Shown piece after piece: positions 52,002 to 60,527 of a stretch of DNA of 64,000 bases. The notes under the pieces are model-generated. The model made no database searches. It was not told where the DNA came from and was given only the letters and a program-made list of their open reading frames with translations. The position numbers and the translations under genes were made by a program. The stretch is taken from contig NZ_JBHSTQ010000001.1 of the NCBI RefSeq assembly GCF_042660205.1, positions 343,670 to 407,669 on the forward strand. Direction: 5' to 3'. Position 1 is the stretch's first letter; every line of letters starts with the position of its first letter. This DNA is from Sporolactobacillus kofuensis. GTDB lineage: Bacteria; Bacillota; Bacilli; Bacillales; Sporolactobacillaceae.

Positions 52002-52898
52002 TTGGAATCAACAGAACAAATAGATCTTCTTAATAAGCAAAAGCACAAAGGATTAAAAGTTTATCAATACGTCATTCGCGCGTTACTCATCGCAATTGGC
52101 GTCACATTTGAAGCGATCGCACTTGAAACTTTTCTCGTGCCAAATAAGATCATCGATGGTGGGGTCGTTGGTGTTTCAATTATGATGGCGCATCTTTCAG
52201 GTTTCCCGATCGGTATTTTTCTCATTATCATTAATATCCCCTTCTTTATTATTGGGTACAAACAAATGGGGAAAACGTTCACGATTACATCTGCCTGCGG
52301 TGTTACGCTTCTAGCCTTCCTGACTAGTCTCTTCACACCGATTCCACGTTTCACTGATGACCTTCTTCTAGCAGCCGTCTTCGGAGGCATTATCATGGGG
52401 ATTGGCGTTGGCTTGGTTATTCGTAATGGTGGATCCTCAGATGGCACAGAAATTCTAGCAGTACTCTTCAATCAGAAAACACCGTTCTCCGTGGGAGAAA
52501 TTGTATTATTCGTGAATATATTCATTCTCGGATCCGCAGGATTTGTCTTCGGATGGAACTACGCGATGTATTCGTTAATTGCCTATTTCGTTGCTTTTAA
52601 AATGATTGATATAACGAGTGAAGGACTCGAATCTTCAAAGGCAGTATGGATCATCAGCGATCAGCATGAAGAGATTGGCGATGCGCTAAATGATCGGTTG
52701 GGACGTGGTGTCACCTATTTGAATGGTGAAGGGGCTTATACCGGAAATAATAAGAATGTTATTTTCACGGTCATTAGCCGTCTAGAAGAGGCAAAAGTGA
52801 AGAATATTGTTGATTCAATTGATAAAAGTGCTTTTCTAGCTATTAGTGATATTCATGATGTTAAAGGCGGACGATTCAAAAAAAGAAGCATCCACTAA
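52002..52898 (+). CDS. YitT-family membrane protein (DUF161/DUF2179)
   Basis: This 298-residue protein has five or six predicted helices in the N-terminal YitT region (residues 24-205, FLVPNKIIDGGVVGVSIMMAH, GIGVGLVIRNGGSSDGTEILA) and a C-terminal cytosolic DUF2179 domain (RLGRGVTYLNGEGAYTGNNK), which may bind a ligand. B. subtilis has several such paralogues; function is unknown. Translation starts at TTG 52002 after AAGAGGTGG; no ATG is in reach. A TCCGGC/GCCGGA hairpin lies upstream at 51920-51948. Confidence 0.85.
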   Translation: MESTEQIDLLNKQKHKGLKVYQYVIRALLIAIGVTFEAIALETFLVPNKIIDGGVVGVSIMMAHLSGFPIGIFLIIINIPFFIIGYKQMGKTFTITSACGVTLLAFLTSLFTPIPRFTDDLLLAAVFGGIIMGIGVGLVIRNGGSSDGTEILAVLFNQKTPFSVGEIVLFVNIFILGSAGFVFGWNYAMYSLIAYFVAFKMIDITSEGLESSKAVWIISDQHEEIGDALNDRLGRGVTYLNGEGAYTGNNKNVIFTVISRLEEAKVKNIVDSIDKSAFLAISDIHDVKGGRFKKRSIH

Positions 52899-52942
52899 TT
52901 ACAGCAGATGCACTCATTCCGTTACATTCAATTTTTCTAAGA

Positions 52943-54172
52943 TTATCGAAGTCCACTGCGTGCGGCTTCGATTTTTCTTTCTCTTTTTTTCACTAAAATC
53001 TCCGAAGCGACTACCCAACCGGCATTCAGGAAGAGTAACAAACTTGTCGAGAAGAACACATAGTGGATACCAAACGTTGCCGCCACATGTGCGCCAAGCA
53101 ATGAACCGCCTAATGTACCAAGAAACTGCGCCGATTGATTGTATCCAAACAGTTGACCGGTTATGGAAGCAGGTGCCATTTTCTTGACAATTGTGTTGAT
53201 CGCCGGCAGTATTCCCGCTGTTGCAAGTCCCAACATAAAGCGAAGAACTGTCAGTTGCCAAGCATTGGTAACAAAAGCCTGCGGTATAAATACAACACCA
53301 GTAAAAATTAATGAGTAGATTAAAATGCGTCGTGGTCCGATCTTATCTGATAGTTTTCCAAGGAATGGTGCAGAAAGAACACTTGCAAGACCTGCGGCAG
53401 CCACGACAATGCCCGACATCAATTCAAGATGTGCGGAACTTTGCGAGAGCATCTTAACATAAACGGTAATAATCGGTTGAATCGACATATTTGCGAGTTG
53501 AACCATAAAAGTTGTAAGAAACATCGCCAGAAATAAACCTACATGTGGTGTCATTTCCCAGACCTGCTTCAAAGACGGTGCTTTCTTCTTGGTAACGACT
53601 ACTTTTTCATTGACAAAGAAGTAGGATGCCAGAAATGCGCAAAGCAGCAAAATACTCGTATCAATAAAAACGAAACGCATGCCCATGTATTCGGCAAGCA
53701 TTCCACCAATTAAAGGGCCAACAAGCGAACCGCTGATTCCCCCTGTTGAAAGCATACCAAGAGCCCATCCTGAATGTGTCTTTGGTGTTTGTGTTGCAAC
53801 GAGAATGATCGAGGCCGGAATATATCCGGACACAATGCCCATAATCAGACGAAGGCCAAAGAGCTGGTAAACGTTCTGAGCGAATGCCATTGCAAGTATT
53901 ATGAGACTCATGCCTAGACTCGCACGAAGTAACATCGGTTTTCGTCCGTATTTATCAGCGAGTCGCCCCCAAAGCGGAGAAACGATTGCGGACACCAGAA
54001 ATGTGCCTCCGAAAACCAGACCTGCCCAGCTCTCAATTTGTGCCGTATCTGTGATTCCCAGTTTTTCAATATAGAGCGGCAGGAACGGTATAATCTGACT
54101 CATTCCTGCTGCTGTTGCGAAAGATCCGAACCAGACAACATATAAATTTTTCTTCCAAAGTGGTAAAGTCAA
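52943..54172 (-). CDS. MFS drug-efflux-type transporter (DHA1)
   Basis: This 409-residue transporter has 12 predicted helices. MFS motif A reads LWGRLADKYGRKPMLL and the antiporter motif C reads GISGSLVGPLIGG, typical of proton-driven drug exporters. I start at TTG 54172 (TLPLWKKNLYVVWFG follows), six bases after AGGTG; the longer open frame includes the leader hairpin. It is divergent from a LysR regulator, an arrangement like yybF/yybE of B. subtilis, and is the likely target of it. Substrate is unknown. Confidence 0.88.
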   Translation of the reverse strand: MTLPLWKKNLYVVWFGSFATAAGMSQIIPFLPLYIEKLGITDTAQIESWAGLVFGGTFLVSAIVSPLWGRLADKYGRKPMLLRASLGMSLIILAMAFAQNVYQLFGLRLIMGIVSGYIPASIILVATQTPKTHSGWALGMLSTGGISGSLVGPLIGGMLAEYMGMRFVFIDTSILLLCAFLASYFFVNEKVVVTKKKAPSLKQVWEMTPHVGLFLAMFLTTFMVQLANMSIQPIITVYVKMLSQSSAHLELMSGIVVAAAGLASVLSAPFLGKLSDKIGPRRILIYSLIFTGVVFIPQAFVTNAWQLTVLRFMLGLATAGILPAINTIVKKMAPASITGQLFGYNQSAQFLGTLGGSLLGAHVAATFGIHYVFFSTSLLLFLNAGWVVASEILVKKRERKIEAARSGLR

Positions 54173-54208
54173 CGAACACACCTTACTTTTCAATAAATAC
54201 ATTCCGAT

Positions 54209-54236
54209 AGAAAAAGCGCCAATTCCAAGGCGCTCT
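54209..54236 (-). promoter_or_regulatory. Leader hairpin of the MFS gene, attenuator-like
   Basis: Minus strand AGCGCC-ttggaatt-GGCGCT followed by TTTTC, only 37 bases before the MFS start codon. A promoter candidate (TTGGTT, 18 bases, TAATAT near 54250-54280) lies just upstream, so the hairpin would form in the first 40 bases of the mRNA. Confidence 0.5.
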
Positions 54237-54398
54237 CTTTCCATACTCTATATTAGTCGGTATTGCTCATTAAAACCAATATCTATATTATTATAAATGA
54301 ATAGCTTCAAAACTATGAGAGATCATCTTACACCGAAACCATATAGCCTTATTCCAATACAGCTGTTGGTTGATCAAACATCTTAGGAGGCTTCCCTC

Positions 54399-55298
54399 AT
54401 GGAATTGCTTCAGCTCCAATATTTTCAGACTGTTGCCCGATTTGAACACATGACTAAGGCTGCGGAAGAGTTATCGATCGCACAGCCATCCCTAAGCCAA
54501 ACCATTAAGCGACTGGAAGATGAACTTGGCGTTCCTTTGTTTGATCGTAAAGGTCGTAGAATTAAACTGAACCGCTACGGACGGATCTTTCTGGAGAAAG
54601 TAGAGCTCGCTTTCTCTGTCATCCAGGAAGGAAAGCAAGAAGTTATTGATCTTGCAAAACTAAATGAAGACAGTATTTCAATGGCTGTTATGCGAACGCC
54701 CATTGTTCCTGATTTACTAGGTAGTTTCCGTAAAAAACATCCATTTGTACGGTTTAGAGTCAAGCAAATTTCAAGAACGACAATCCAGCACCAATTGGAG
54801 AATGGAGAGATTGATCTATGCATTACCCCTTATCCATTGGAACAATTGAGACCGATCCGTTCCCGCCTATTGATGAACGACGAGATCTACCTGGTTGTCC
54901 CAAAAAACCATGCACTGGCATCAAGAAAGTCAGTTGATCTCCAAGATATTGCACATGAACCCTTTGTACTTAAGGCAAATGGTGCATTCAGAGAAATGAC
55001 GGATCACTTCTGCCAAATGTCAGGTTTCCAACCAGACATTGCTTTTGAAGTTGACGATTCATTATCGATCCGCGGACTGGTTTCAGAAGGTCTGGGTGTA
55101 GCATTCTTTTCTTCGCTAACCTTAAGAACCGTAAAAGATACATCAATTGTTCCGCTCCAGATCAGTCATCCAAACTGCCACCGAACCATCAGTCTGGTCT
55201 GGAATGAAGATCGCTACCATTCGACCATCGTCGAAGATTTTTATCGTTTCATCATTCATTACTTTGACCAGCTTAATCATGATGAGCGCAGTATTTGA
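54399..55298 (+). CDS. LysR-family transcriptional regulator
   Basis: This 299-residue regulator has an N-terminal winged helix (MELLQLQYFQTVARFEHMTK and AEELSIAQPSLSQTIKRLE) and a C-terminal periplasmic-binding-like effector domain. AGGAGG precedes the ATG. It most resembles YybE-type regulators from memory. It is divergent from the MFS gene; ATAG-CTTCAAAA-CTAT (54304-54319 region) in the shared intergenic space could be its T-N11-A type site. The effector is unknown. Confidence 0.9.
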   Translation: MELLQLQYFQTVARFEHMTKAAEELSIAQPSLSQTIKRLEDELGVPLFDRKGRRIKLNRYGRIFLEKVELAFSVIQEGKQEVIDLAKLNEDSISMAVMRTPIVPDLLGSFRKKHPFVRFRVKQISRTTIQHQLENGEIDLCITPYPLEQLRPIRSRLLMNDEIYLVVPKNHALASRKSVDLQDIAHEPFVLKANGAFREMTDHFCQMSGFQPDIAFEVDDSLSIRGLVSEGLGVAFFSSLTLRTVKDTSIVPLQISHPNCHRTISLVWNEDRYHSTIVEDFYRFIIHYFDQLNHDERSI

Positions 55299-55324
55299 TC
55301 ATGTAAAGGCAAAGTCAGAATAAG

Positions 55325-56029
55325 TTATACTGCCTGATTTTGGTGATGCTGCTTTATATATTTTCTTTGGCTCAACCGTCCAAGATAGAGTACGGCAACC
55401 ATAATAATGATGACCACCGGCCACTCTGTCCAAGTCGTCAACTCGCCAAGCCAATTCTTTACAAGGGGTTCTGCAAACAGCATCTTTCCTGCAGTCATCG
55501 CCAGAATAGCAGAACCTACATAGATTAGCCAAGAATAACGATCCATCAGTTTCAGGATAATTGCACTTCCGCCCATTAATAATGGAATACTGATGAACAG
55601 TCCGAAAATAACAAGCAGCGGATCATTTTGAGCAGCACCAGCAACAGCAAGTACGTTATCCAATCCCATCAAAGCGTCTGCAACAACGATCGTCTGCACT
55701 GCAGCCCATAGACTCGTTTGCGCCTTAACCTCTTTTTTCTCTGCATCTGATTGAGATGGACGAAGCAAACGGTATGCAATCCAAATAAGTAAAAGACCGC
55801 CTATAAAATGAAGTCCTGGCACCATCAATAAATAAACCACAAGAATCGTGCATAGTGCACGCAAGAGTACTGCGCCGATGGTACCATAAAGAATAGCTCG
55901 TCCACGTTGATTTTCGGGTAAGCGACGAGCAGCCATTGCAATAACCACCGCATTATCTCCTGCCAAAAACAAATCAATGCCGACAATGATTACAAGTGAT
56001 GACCAAAAGGCCATAGTAAAAAGTTCCAT
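55325..56029 (-). CDS. TerC-family membrane protein, YjbE type (second of two)
   Basis: This 234-residue protein has seven predicted helices and both TerC signatures, GIDLFLAGDNAVVIAMAARRL and VVADALMGLDNVLAVAGAAQ, with the acidic residues thought to bind metal. TerC proteins export Mn2+ or metalate secreted enzymes. It follows its paralogue by 113 bases that contain a terminator. AGGAGG lies 11 bases before the ATG. Close similarity to its neighbour indicates a tandem duplication. Confidence 0.9.
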   Translation of the reverse strand: MELFTMAFWSSLVIIVGIDLFLAGDNAVVIAMAARRLPENQRGRAILYGTIGAVLLRALCTILVVYLLMVPGLHFIGGLLLIWIAYRLLRPSQSDAEKKEVKAQTSLWAAVQTIVVADALMGLDNVLAVAGAAQNDPLLVIFGLFISIPLLMGGSAIILKLMDRYSWLIYVGSAILAMTAGKMLFAEPLVKNWLGELTTWTEWPVVIIIMVAVLYLGRLSQRKYIKQHHQNQAV

Positions 56030-56074
56030 AAAATGATAAACCTCCTATGAAATTCAACAACTCTATCAGTAATA

Positions 56075-56098
56075 AGAAAAAGCCGGTAACGACCGGCA
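56075..56098 (-). terminator. Hairpin terminator between the two TerC genes
   Basis: Minus strand GCCGGT-cgtt-ACCGGC followed by TTTTTC. It probably limits, but may not stop, read-through into the second TerC gene. Confidence 0.75.
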
Positions 56099-56142
56099 TC
56101 AATAGCGCGTTCTTATGCGCGATTCAATCGCAAAAAAATGGA

Positions 56143-56835
56143 TTAGTCACCCATGACTGTATTCCTTGTCTCATTGACTTGATGTTGTGACTTCCAGCCA
56201 AAGAACAGTACGCCAACAATAATTAATGCAATACATGGCCATTTTATCCAAGCAAATCCCGCCACAAAGTCATATATTAAATGATCAGCAAAGACCATTT
56301 TTCCAGCGGTGAATGCGAGAATTCCTGAACCTGCATGAGTGATCCAATGATAACGGTCAACCAGTTTCAAAAATAATGTGCTACCGCCCATAACAAGCGG
56401 AATACTAATCAACAGACCGAGAATAACGAGTAAATAGTTACCTGATGCTGCCCCACCTATTGCCAAAACATTATCAAGGCCCATCAATGCATCAGCAGTG
56501 ATAATTGTGCGAATTGCAGCACCCAAGCTTGTTTTTGCTGCAATATGCTTACTCTCTTTATGATCTTTGAGCAATTTATAGGCAATCCAAATCAGCAATA
56601 AACCACCAATCAAATGCAGTCCAGGTACTTTAAGCAACCAGACAACCGCAAGTGTCGCCACCGCACGAATCACAACCGCTCCAAGTGTTCCGTACAAGAC
56701 CGCACGCTTTCGCTGTTTCTCCTCGAGTCGCGCCGCCGCAAGCGCAATGACAATCGCGTTATCCCCCGCAAGAATCAGGTCAATACCCACGATAATAAGC
56801 AACGAGGTCAAGAAATCAAGCGATAAGAACTCCAT
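56143..56835 (-). CDS. TerC-family membrane protein, YjbE type (first of two)
   Basis: This 230-residue, seven-helix protein carries GIDLILAGDNAIVIALAAARL and ITADALMGLDNVLAIGGAA, the paired Asp/Asn motifs of TerC. It lies directly behind a manganese riboswitch, which strongly supports a role in Mn2+ efflux or Mn metalation, as for YkoY/YceF-type proteins of B. subtilis (established there). GAGGAGG precedes the ATG. Confidence 0.93.
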   Translation of the reverse strand: MEFLSLDFLTSLLIIVGIDLILAGDNAIVIALAAARLEEKQRKRAVLYGTLGAVVIRAVATLAVVWLLKVPGLHLIGGLLLIWIAYKLLKDHKESKHIAAKTSLGAAIRTIITADALMGLDNVLAIGGAASGNYLLVILGLLISIPLVMGGSTLFLKLVDRYHWITHAGSGILAFTAGKMVFADHLIYDFVAGFAWIKWPCIALIIVGVLFFGWKSQHQVNETRNTVMGD

Positions 56836-56888
56836 TCAATCATCCTCCTCAGTATTGATCTTCATTTTTTGCACCCTTCATGCCAACA

Positions 56889-56924
56889 AAAAACAGCCCT
56901 CCCGACGTTAATCAGAAAGGCTGC
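56889..56924 (-). terminator. Second hairpin in the TerC leader
   Basis: Minus strand CAGCCTTTC...GGGAGGGCTG followed by TTTTTTG, just after the riboswitch terminator and 54 bases before the start codon. It may be a back-up terminator. Confidence 0.6.
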
Positions 56925-56933
56925 GTGTACTAA

Positions 56934-57062
56934 AAAAACCTTTGCCCTTTTGATCCGTCCAAGGCAAAGGTCTCGCCAACAGCTTAAAAGCTGCCAGAGA
57001 AGCCGGGGATCTCTCCCGTAGTGACGACTTTACTCTGATGGCTACTCCCCTTTTACGAGGCT
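56934..57062 (-). promoter_or_regulatory. yybP-ykoY manganese riboswitch with terminator
   Basis: The minus strand reads AAAGGGGAGTAGCC, GTCGTCA, CCCCGGCTTCTCTGGC and GGCGAGACCTTTGCC, the conserved core of the Mn2+ aptamer. CCTTTGCC of the aptamer also pairs with GGCAAAGG to give a terminator with T7 (56971-56934). Mn2+ binding would block termination and turn the TerC genes on. Confidence 0.95.
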
Positions 57063-57080
57063 AATTCACTTGTTACTCAT

Positions 57081-57109
57081 ATTATATTATTAGACTATTA
57101 TTCTGTCAA
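57081..57109 (-). promoter_or_regulatory. SigA promoter of the TerC operon
   Basis: Minus strand TTGACA (57109-57104), 17 bases, TATAAT (57086-57081): a full consensus promoter starting just before the riboswitch. Confidence 0.9.
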
Positions 57110-57122
57110 TGTCAGCGAATCA

Positions 57123-57767
57123 TTATTCGTTAAATAAATGATTTTGATAAGCATAGATCGCCGCCTGAGTACGATCTGCAACCTCTAGCTTGCTTAAAAT
57201 GCTACTCACATGTGTTTTCACCGTTTTAATTCCTATGAATAATGTAGTTGCGATCTCAGAATTATTTTTCCCTTCAGCAATCAGTTTCAATACTTCTTTT
57301 TCGCGGACTGTCAGACGATCAAACGGTTCCGGATGTTTATGCAACCCTGCCACTAATTTTTGTGCGACTTTACCATCAATAACCGTCTTTCCATAATGCG
57401 CTTTTTGTATCGCTCGTATGATTTCTTCTGAAGATGCGGTCTTCAGTAAATAACTCATTGCACCCGATTCAAGCGCAGGGAAAACTTGTTCATCGTCATA
57501 AAAACTGGTAAGTATAATAATTTTCTTACTCGGATCTTTGCTAAGAATCTGCTTTGTCGCATCAATTCCATCGCCATCCTCCATAATGAGATCCATCAGA
57601 ATGACTTCTGGTTTGAGCGTCTCAAATACACGAACGGCTTCATTGCCACTCGATGCTTCTCCAACAATTTCAATTTCACTTTCAGTAGAAAGATAGGCCG
57701 TTAATCCCTTCCTGACCATATCATGGTCATCAACAATCATCACTTTAATGTTCTCATTCACGTTCAT
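57123..57767 (-). CDS. liaR: LiaR-type response regulator (NarL family)
   Basis: This 214-residue regulator has a receiver domain (VMIVDDHDMVRKGL, phospho-acceptor Asp in VILMDLIME, TSF and K in the switch region) and a C-terminal LuxR helix-turn-helix (LTVREKEVLKLIAEGKNNSEIA...VKTHVSSIL). It overlaps the liaS end. The start is ATG 57767 or GTG 57761; GGAGG is 3 or 8 bases upstream, so GTG is possible. It controls cell-envelope stress genes in Bacillus. Sister VraR/LnrK regulators are hard to separate by eye, but the F-S-R order supports Lia. Confidence 0.85.
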   Translation of the reverse strand: MNVNENIKVMIVDDHDMVRKGLTAYLSTESEIEIVGEASSGNEAVRVFETLKPEVILMDLIMEDGDGIDATKQILSKDPSKKIIILTSFYDDEQVFPALESGAMSYLLKTASSEEIIRAIQKAHYGKTVIDGKVAQKLVAGLHKHPEPFDRLTVREKEVLKLIAEGKNNSEIATTLFIGIKTVKTHVSSILSKLEVADRTQAAIYAYQNHLFNE

Positions 57768-58794
57768 CCGCCTCCAGATTAATGGGTACGCGTATATGCA
57801 CAGAAGTGCCTTCACCCTCATGAGTCGTCAGCATAAAGTGCCCGCCCATCTCTTCTGCGCGTTCCTTCATCGTTTTTAATCCATAGGATGCGACTTTTTC
57901 TTGTTTTGGATCGAATCCTTGTCCATTATCGAAAATAGTGAGCGATACAAGTTGATCTTTGACATGCAAAGAAAGCGTAACTTTTGTCGCTTCTGAATGT
58001 CTAAGTGCATTGGAAAGTGCCTCCTGGCTGAGCCGAAACAAATGGTTTTCAATGCCCTTTGAAAGTCCGGAGATCGGATCGATTGATGCCTCAAAATGGA
58101 TCATTGTCTTGCCGTCCAATTCTCGGATCAATCGTGCAAGTCCTTTATCGAGCGATTCATTATTCAAACGAACCGGACGCAAATGCAAGAGCAAAGCGCG
58201 CATCTCTCCCTGTGCTTTTCGAGCGATATCTGAAACATCAGCGATATTTTCAGCCGCAATTTCAGGATGCGTGTGAATCGTTTTTTCTGCTGCTGATGCC
58301 AACATTGAGAGCGCAAACAGTTGCTGACTGACCGCATCATGCAGATCTCTAGCTAACCGCTGCCTTTCCTCTGTTACTGCTTCATTCTTAATTTTTACAT
58401 TCATCTGCGTATTTTCATCGACAAGTCTCTGGAGCGACTTAACTTGGGTATCAATTTTGTCTGCCAATTCATTCAAAGACTGTTCGACTCGACCGATCGC
58501 CCCGACGTTCGCTAGGTTCATTCTTGCTGATAATTTACCAGAAGACAAAGTCTTGATGAACAAATCAATGGTGTCTAAGTGATCAATCAACATTCGGTAA
58601 TCCTTGATCAACGCATTTGTCTCGATGACAAATTGAATCAGAAAACTGAATACGAATACAAGACTGCTTAACAAAAGCGCATGATCGGACGGTACAAACA
58701 AAAAGTAAATCTGAAGCAAGGCAAAGAGCAACAATGCTGAGAAAAAACTATGTCGCAGCTGAAATCTCGCTGTATTGATTCGATAGTTATGCAT
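57754..58794 (-). CDS. liaS: LiaS-type sensor histidine kinase
   Basis: This 346-residue HisKA_3 kinase has two N-terminal helices (about 14-33 and 38-62) with a very short extracellular loop, typical of intramembrane-sensing kinases. A HAMP-like linker follows, then the H box ERQRLARDLHDAVSQQLFAL and the ATPase motifs LFRLSQEALSNALRHSEAT and DNGQGF. It phosphorylates LiaR and is held in check by LiaF. The start lies three bases after the liaF stop. Confidence 0.87.
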   Translation of the reverse strand: MHNYRINTARFQLRHSFFSALLLFALLQIYFLFVPSDHALLLSSLVFVFSFLIQFVIETNALIKDYRMLIDHLDTIDLFIKTLSSGKLSARMNLANVGAIGRVEQSLNELADKIDTQVKSLQRLVDENTQMNVKIKNEAVTEERQRLARDLHDAVSQQLFALSMLASAAEKTIHTHPEIAAENIADVSDIARKAQGEMRALLLHLRPVRLNNESLDKGLARLIRELDGKTMIHFEASIDPISGLSKGIENHLFRLSQEALSNALRHSEATKVTLSLHVKDQLVSLTIFDNGQGFDPKQEKVASYGLKTMKERAEEMGGHFMLTTHEGEGTSVHIRVPINLEADERE

Positions 58795-58797
58795 CGA

Positions 58798-59631
58798 TCA
58801 CACCTGCACAATTCTTAAATCAATAACTTGAAAGTCAAAATCAAAATCAATTCTGCGTGTAGCTTCGTCATAATTTGACGTTTGGTAGTCCACATGTTTC
58901 AAAAGGCCGTTCTGGTTATTCTGTCTAATTTTCACATCACCGACTTTTGCTCTAACCGATACACGATACGCAAGATCTTCAGGCATGGTAATTTTAATAT
59001 TGCCCACCCAACCCGAGAGCGTGATCGGAATTGTCTCTTCCGGGATAAATGCTTTCGTAAAGTCAAAAGTATAATCACCGATTCGCACCCGCTCGTTCAG
59101 CGGTTTCACCATCCAGTTTTCATGCTTGTAGGTTGAATCACTTACAAAGGAATAGCTTTCATTTTTCTCATGATCCTGTTCGTTCCCCTCTTGATCGTTC
59201 CAAACAAAATCCACACGAGCCTTTCTATGCTTTCGATGCCTTTCATGCGAACGTTGCATTCGAGATCCGATGTCACTGGTTACGGAAACATACGAATGAT
59301 TTCCAAAGAGCATACCAAATCCAAAGTAGATAATCAGATAGGGCCATAGTTTCCAAAAATCTGGCCAACCAAAATCAATAATGCTTGCCTGTCCCGCCAA
59401 CAACAAACCTCCATAAATTAAAAAAAACAGTCCCCAAAAGAAGTGTGGCTTTTTTCGATCAATAAGCGGCGCAATAATGAGCAGAAAACCAAATAACAGT
59501 ACAAAAAAAGACAAATACCCGCTAAAAATCGACATTATTCCCTGGGAAATAAGATTAAGACTATCGAGTAACCAATAAACACCAAGTATGACGATTGCTA
59601 AAGCAACAAAGATTTTGCCCAAGCGCATCAT
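58798..59631 (-). CDS. liaF: LiaF-type membrane regulator
   Basis: This protein of about 277 residues has four N-terminal helices (residues about 5-105) and a C-terminal cytosolic beta domain of the DUF2154/LiaF type (KPLNERVRIGDYTFDFTKAF, ITLSGWVGNIKITMPED, DFDFQVIDLRIVQV). LiaF inhibits LiaS until envelope stress. ATG 59631 or 59628 follows AAAGGA. It is first in liaF-liaS-liaR; the B. subtilis liaI-liaH genes are not present upstream. Confidence 0.87.
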   Translation of the reverse strand: MMRLGKIFVALAIVILGVYWLLDSLNLISQGIMSIFSGYLSFFVLLFGFLLIIAPLIDRKKPHFFWGLFFLIYGGLLLAGQASIIDFGWPDFWKLWPYLIIYFGFGMLFGNHSYVSVTSDIGSRMQRSHERHRKHRKARVDFVWNDQEGNEQDHEKNESYSFVSDSTYKHENWMVKPLNERVRIGDYTFDFTKAFIPEETIPITLSGWVGNIKITMPEDLAYRVSVRAKVGDVKIRQNNQNGLLKHVDYQTSNYDEATRRIDFDFDFQVIDLRIVQV

Positions 59632-59733
59632 TCTCATCCTTTCTATCATAAAAAAACTTTACGTAGTTAATCATTGTATATTTTTACTATACAGAGAGAC
59701 TGCGTTCATTACCATAGACTAGAATCGGTTTTT

Positions 59734-59755
59734 AGCTCCGCCTCAAGTCGGAGCT
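59734..59755. repeat. Inverted repeat between liaF and the ferritin gene
   Basis: AGCTCCG-cctcaagt-CGGAGCT, seven-base arms without a good T tract; upstream of both divergent genes. The 376-base gap otherwise holds only the SigB promoter. Confidence 0.5.
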
Positions 59756-59821
59756 ATTTGTGTACGAATTATAAAAAACGCATGACGTGAAGGCTTCTGA
59801 TGCACACTTTTTGCTCCTTAG

Positions 59822-59847
59822 GTTTAAAATAAAAACTGTAAGGGTAC
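59822..59847 (+). promoter_or_regulatory. SigB-type general stress promoter of the ferritin gene
   Basis: GTTTAA (59822-59827), 14-base spacer, GGGTAC (59842-59847). This fits the SigB consensus GTTTAA-N12-15-GGGTAT except for the last base. It leaves a leader of about 150 bases. Confidence 0.65.
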
Positions 59848-60007
59848 CTTTATATTAAAGTTGCCTGCGGAGAAATCTCGGTGGTTTAACAGCGAGATGC
59901 ATTCGTACGCTCGGCAACCTTATTTATTGACGAAGGCGATCATACGTTCTACAATTAGTATGAAAACAAGAGCTCACGATGCTATGTCTTTTGAAAGGGT
60001 GGTTCAC

Positions 60008-60442
60008 ATGGATAAAAAAGTCCAAGCATTAATTGACGGGTTAAACAAAGATCTTGCAGGAGAATACTCTGCTGTCATTCAGTACAATTATTATGCAACA
60101 ACGGTATCCGGCTTGAATTACCAAATTCTCAAACCGTTCTTTGAAGAAGAAATACCTGACGAATTAAGTCATGCGGCTTATCTTTCTGAAAAAATTGCAA
60201 ACCTTGGCGGTGAACCAACAACGATTCCGGCACCTGTTGCCAAAGTCACTGATGCAAAGGCAATGCTCGAAGGTGCACGTCAGGCTGAAGCCGATACGCT
60301 GGAAAATTATCAAGAACGGCGCAGCCAGGCCCAAGAACTTGGAATGATTGAACTGGTTGTTAAACTTGAAGATATGATCGCTGATGAACAAAATCATCTA
60401 GAAAAACTAACCAAGACTCTGAAGGACCCGGTTTTCGCATAA
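60008..60442 (+). CDS. Ferritin-like / bacterioferritin family protein
   Basis: This 144-residue four-helix bundle protein has ferroxidase-type residues in each helix: NKDLAGEYSAVIQYNYY, EEEIPDELSHAAYLSEKI (ExxxxxxxH), ADTLENYQERRSQA and LEDMIADEQNHLEKL (ExxxxxxxH). It resembles bacterioferritin-like storage proteins; a Dps-like role is possible. ATG 60008 has GGGTGG upstream; the open frame before it is leader. A SigB-type promoter suggests stress induction, as for dps in B. subtilis. Heme-binding Met cannot be assigned with confidence. Confidence 0.82.
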   Translation: MDKKVQALIDGLNKDLAGEYSAVIQYNYYATTVSGLNYQILKPFFEEEIPDELSHAAYLSEKIANLGGEPTTIPAPVAKVTDAKAMLEGARQAEADTLENYQERRSQAQELGMIELVVKLEDMIADEQNHLEKLTKTLKDPVFA

Positions 60443-60483
60443 GAGAAATCGATTGATACACACAAAAGTTTCTAAGTACAATA

Positions 60484-60525
60484 AAATCCGAAGTGAAGGT
60501 AACCTCTTCGCTTCGGATTTTTTGC
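60484..60525. terminator. Terminator between the ferritin gene and ecsB
   Basis: AAATCCGAAG...GAAG pairs with CTTC...CTTCGGATTT and is followed by T6; convergent genes. Confidence 0.9.
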
Positions 60526-60527
60526 TT

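Noticed and set aside
59861..60007. 49-codon N-terminal extension of the ferritin gene
   Set aside because: It lies between the SigB promoter and a good ribosome site, has no homology, and family members start at MDKKVQALID.
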